This document shows, in pieces, positions 55,955 through 64,000 of a stretch of DNA of 64,000 nucleotides. Position 1 is the stretch's first letter; every line of letters begins with the position of its first letter. The stretch spans positions 427,719 to 491,718 of the forward strand of contig BAAHQB010000141.1 in assembly GCA_054601695.1 (NCBI GenBank), in the 5' to 3' direction. Both the position numbers and the translations under genes were made by a program. This DNA comes from Amorphochlora amoebiformis. Lineage: Eukaryota; Cercozoa; Chlorarachniophyceae. The notes under the pieces were generated by a model. It ran no database searches. It worked only from the letters and a program-made list of their open reading frames with translations, and was not told the DNA's origin.

Positions 55955-56807
55955 CGTCCTTCGAGCAGAAAAAGAGCCAAGTTATATCAGAACGAGATGT
56001 AAGATGGTGGTTTAGTGCATGATCTGAATATCGAACACATTCGTTGCCCGAAACCTACTATAAACCTATCACTGCACGATACTGAATGTAACTTTCTCAA
56101 TAATTTGCTCATCCGGCTTCCCGAGAAAAACAAAATGTAACCTTGACCAGCCCCGCCTGTATATCGAGATGCTGACGGGATCTATGCCCATAACATGCCG
56201 CGTGGCGCGCCCTGGGTAGAGCAAGCGCTCTTGCTTGCGTCGGAACGAGGAGGCCATCGCGAGGCGAATATTTAATGTGATATGTGGATATCCAATATTG
56301 GATATCAAGAAATTGAATATGAATATGTGCAATCAAAAAGTGCGCGACCTCGCCTTTCCTACATATCTCGGAGAAGACAAACCCGAAAGGAAGAAGATTG
56401 AACATGTCCAAGGCATCTCGCAACCCCGGATTCTTCATCGTTCCTTTTTTCCAGCCAAAGGTCGGCGAAAACCCCAAAATCAATAGACAGAAGGAATTAG
56501 AACCAAAACGAGAAGAATAGCTCCGATGTTGGAGCGTCAGGCTTGGCAATATCGTTGGATTTAGGTCTTGCGTGTGAGGTCTTGAGTGTGAGGGGGTGTC
56601 AAACGGATCGAGCCGACATCGACGTTCGAGCCGACATAGATAGGAAGTCAACGTCATTGAACCGATGGACGTCATTAAACGACGTCGACGTCGTTGAGTT
56701 GAAATCGACGTCGGCTCGATTCGGCAACCTATCTCTTACCTAACCCTGAGTGAACAGGTGTGTAAAGTTTATTATTTTTGGTGTCTGATTATATGAAGTG
56801 TGTATAG
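55955..56807. promoter_or_regulatory. divergent region upstream of genes F and G
   Basis: About 850 bp of unique sequence between the start of gene F (minus) and the first exon found for gene G (plus). It has open frames on both strands (plus 56235-56486, minus 56109-56675) but neither shows a recognisable domain. From 56600 to 56720 there are repeated GACGTC/CGACATCG words. The missing 5' exon(s) of gene G are probably here. Confidence 0.45.
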
Positions 56808-62207
<5,400 letters not shown>

Positions 62208-62353
62208 GTATGTATGTTTATGTGTTTGGGACTAAGAATATGTGTTCATATGCGTTTATCAATAATATACATATATTCATACATATACACATATGTATAT
62301 ATATGTATATGTGTATGATATATGTATCTAAGTGTTCTCTATGTATATATGTG

Positions 62354-62404
<51 letters not shown>

Positions 62405-62745
62405 CTAAATATATCTGTATATTATAAATAAATATATATATATATATATATATGTGTGTGTATATAATATATATATAATATATATATATACATATACTAA
62501 TATGCATATACATATACACATACATTTTCTATATCATTATATATATATATATATATGTATATGTATATCAATATATCTATATATATGTAAATATATATAT
62601 ATATATATATATAATATAGATATATATTATATATATAGATATATACACATATGTACACATATATATATATATATTTATATTATATATATATATATATACA
62701 TACACATAGATGTCAATATTAATACTTTGTCATATGTATATATTA

Positions 62746-62777
<32 letters not shown>

Positions 62778-62838
62778 TCTATTAGATGTTCATCCACATT
62801 TAATATGACACACGTATGTACGCAAATAGAGATTTTAT

Positions 62839-64000
<1,162 letters not shown>

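Overview
The window is nuclear DNA of a eukaryote, almost certainly a unicellular protist or alga. Genes are cut into many very short exons (17 to about 290 nt, mostly 25-110 nt) by introns with GT-AG and some GC-AG boundaries. Exon codon use is mixed in GC, whereas the introns are dominated by (TA)n microsatellites with (TG)n, (ATT)n, (CT)n and one huge (CG)n tract. Degenerate TTAGGG/CCCTAA-like stretches are scattered through introns. No bacterial, viral, transposon, rRNA or CRISPR sequence was recognised. I cannot name the species.

Nearly every long open frame is a Tyr/Ile-rich translation of (TA)n and is not a gene. The genes below were rebuilt by hand from acceptor/donor pairs with matching reading phase. 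Left to right: (A) about 298-5550, minus, unidentified and incomplete; (B) about 6338-15010, minus, a small alpha/beta-hydrolase with its Ser/Asp/His triad on three exons; (C) 15598-24287, plus, 32 exons, 772 residues, a secreted-looking Gly/Ala/Asp/Ser repeat protein; (D) 24926-33986, minus, 16 exons, a protein with three EF-hand pairs; (E) 36158-42450, plus, 15 exons, 317 residues, unknown; (F) 42962-55954, minus, 18 exons, 422 residues, a homologue of SNAPC3/SNAP50, the snRNA-gene transcription factor subunit; (G) 56808 to beyond 62207, plus, a protein with two tandem ABM-like (dimeric alpha-beta barrel) domains running off the right edge. A small plus-strand exon cluster (34064-34300) may be a separate gene or the 5' end of E.

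Neighbouring genes from B to G alternate in strand, so they form convergent and divergent pairs. The gaps (about 15011-15597, 24288-24925, 33987-34550, 42451-42961, 55955-56807) are ordinary unique sequence almost free of (TA)n; the microsatellites sit inside introns. Coding lengths for C, D, E and F sum to exact multiples of three over 15-32 exons, strong internal support for the models. The genes share no obvious pathway.

Most notable: intron-confined (TA)n; an about 0.7 kb (CG)n plus 0.3 kb (CT)n block inside an intron of gene E; gene C grown by duplication of phase-1/phase-1 exon units, with one very recent intron-exon-intron duplication; an AT-hook motif in the SNAPC3 homologue; and an (AAT)n-derived satellite filling the last 1.16 kb.
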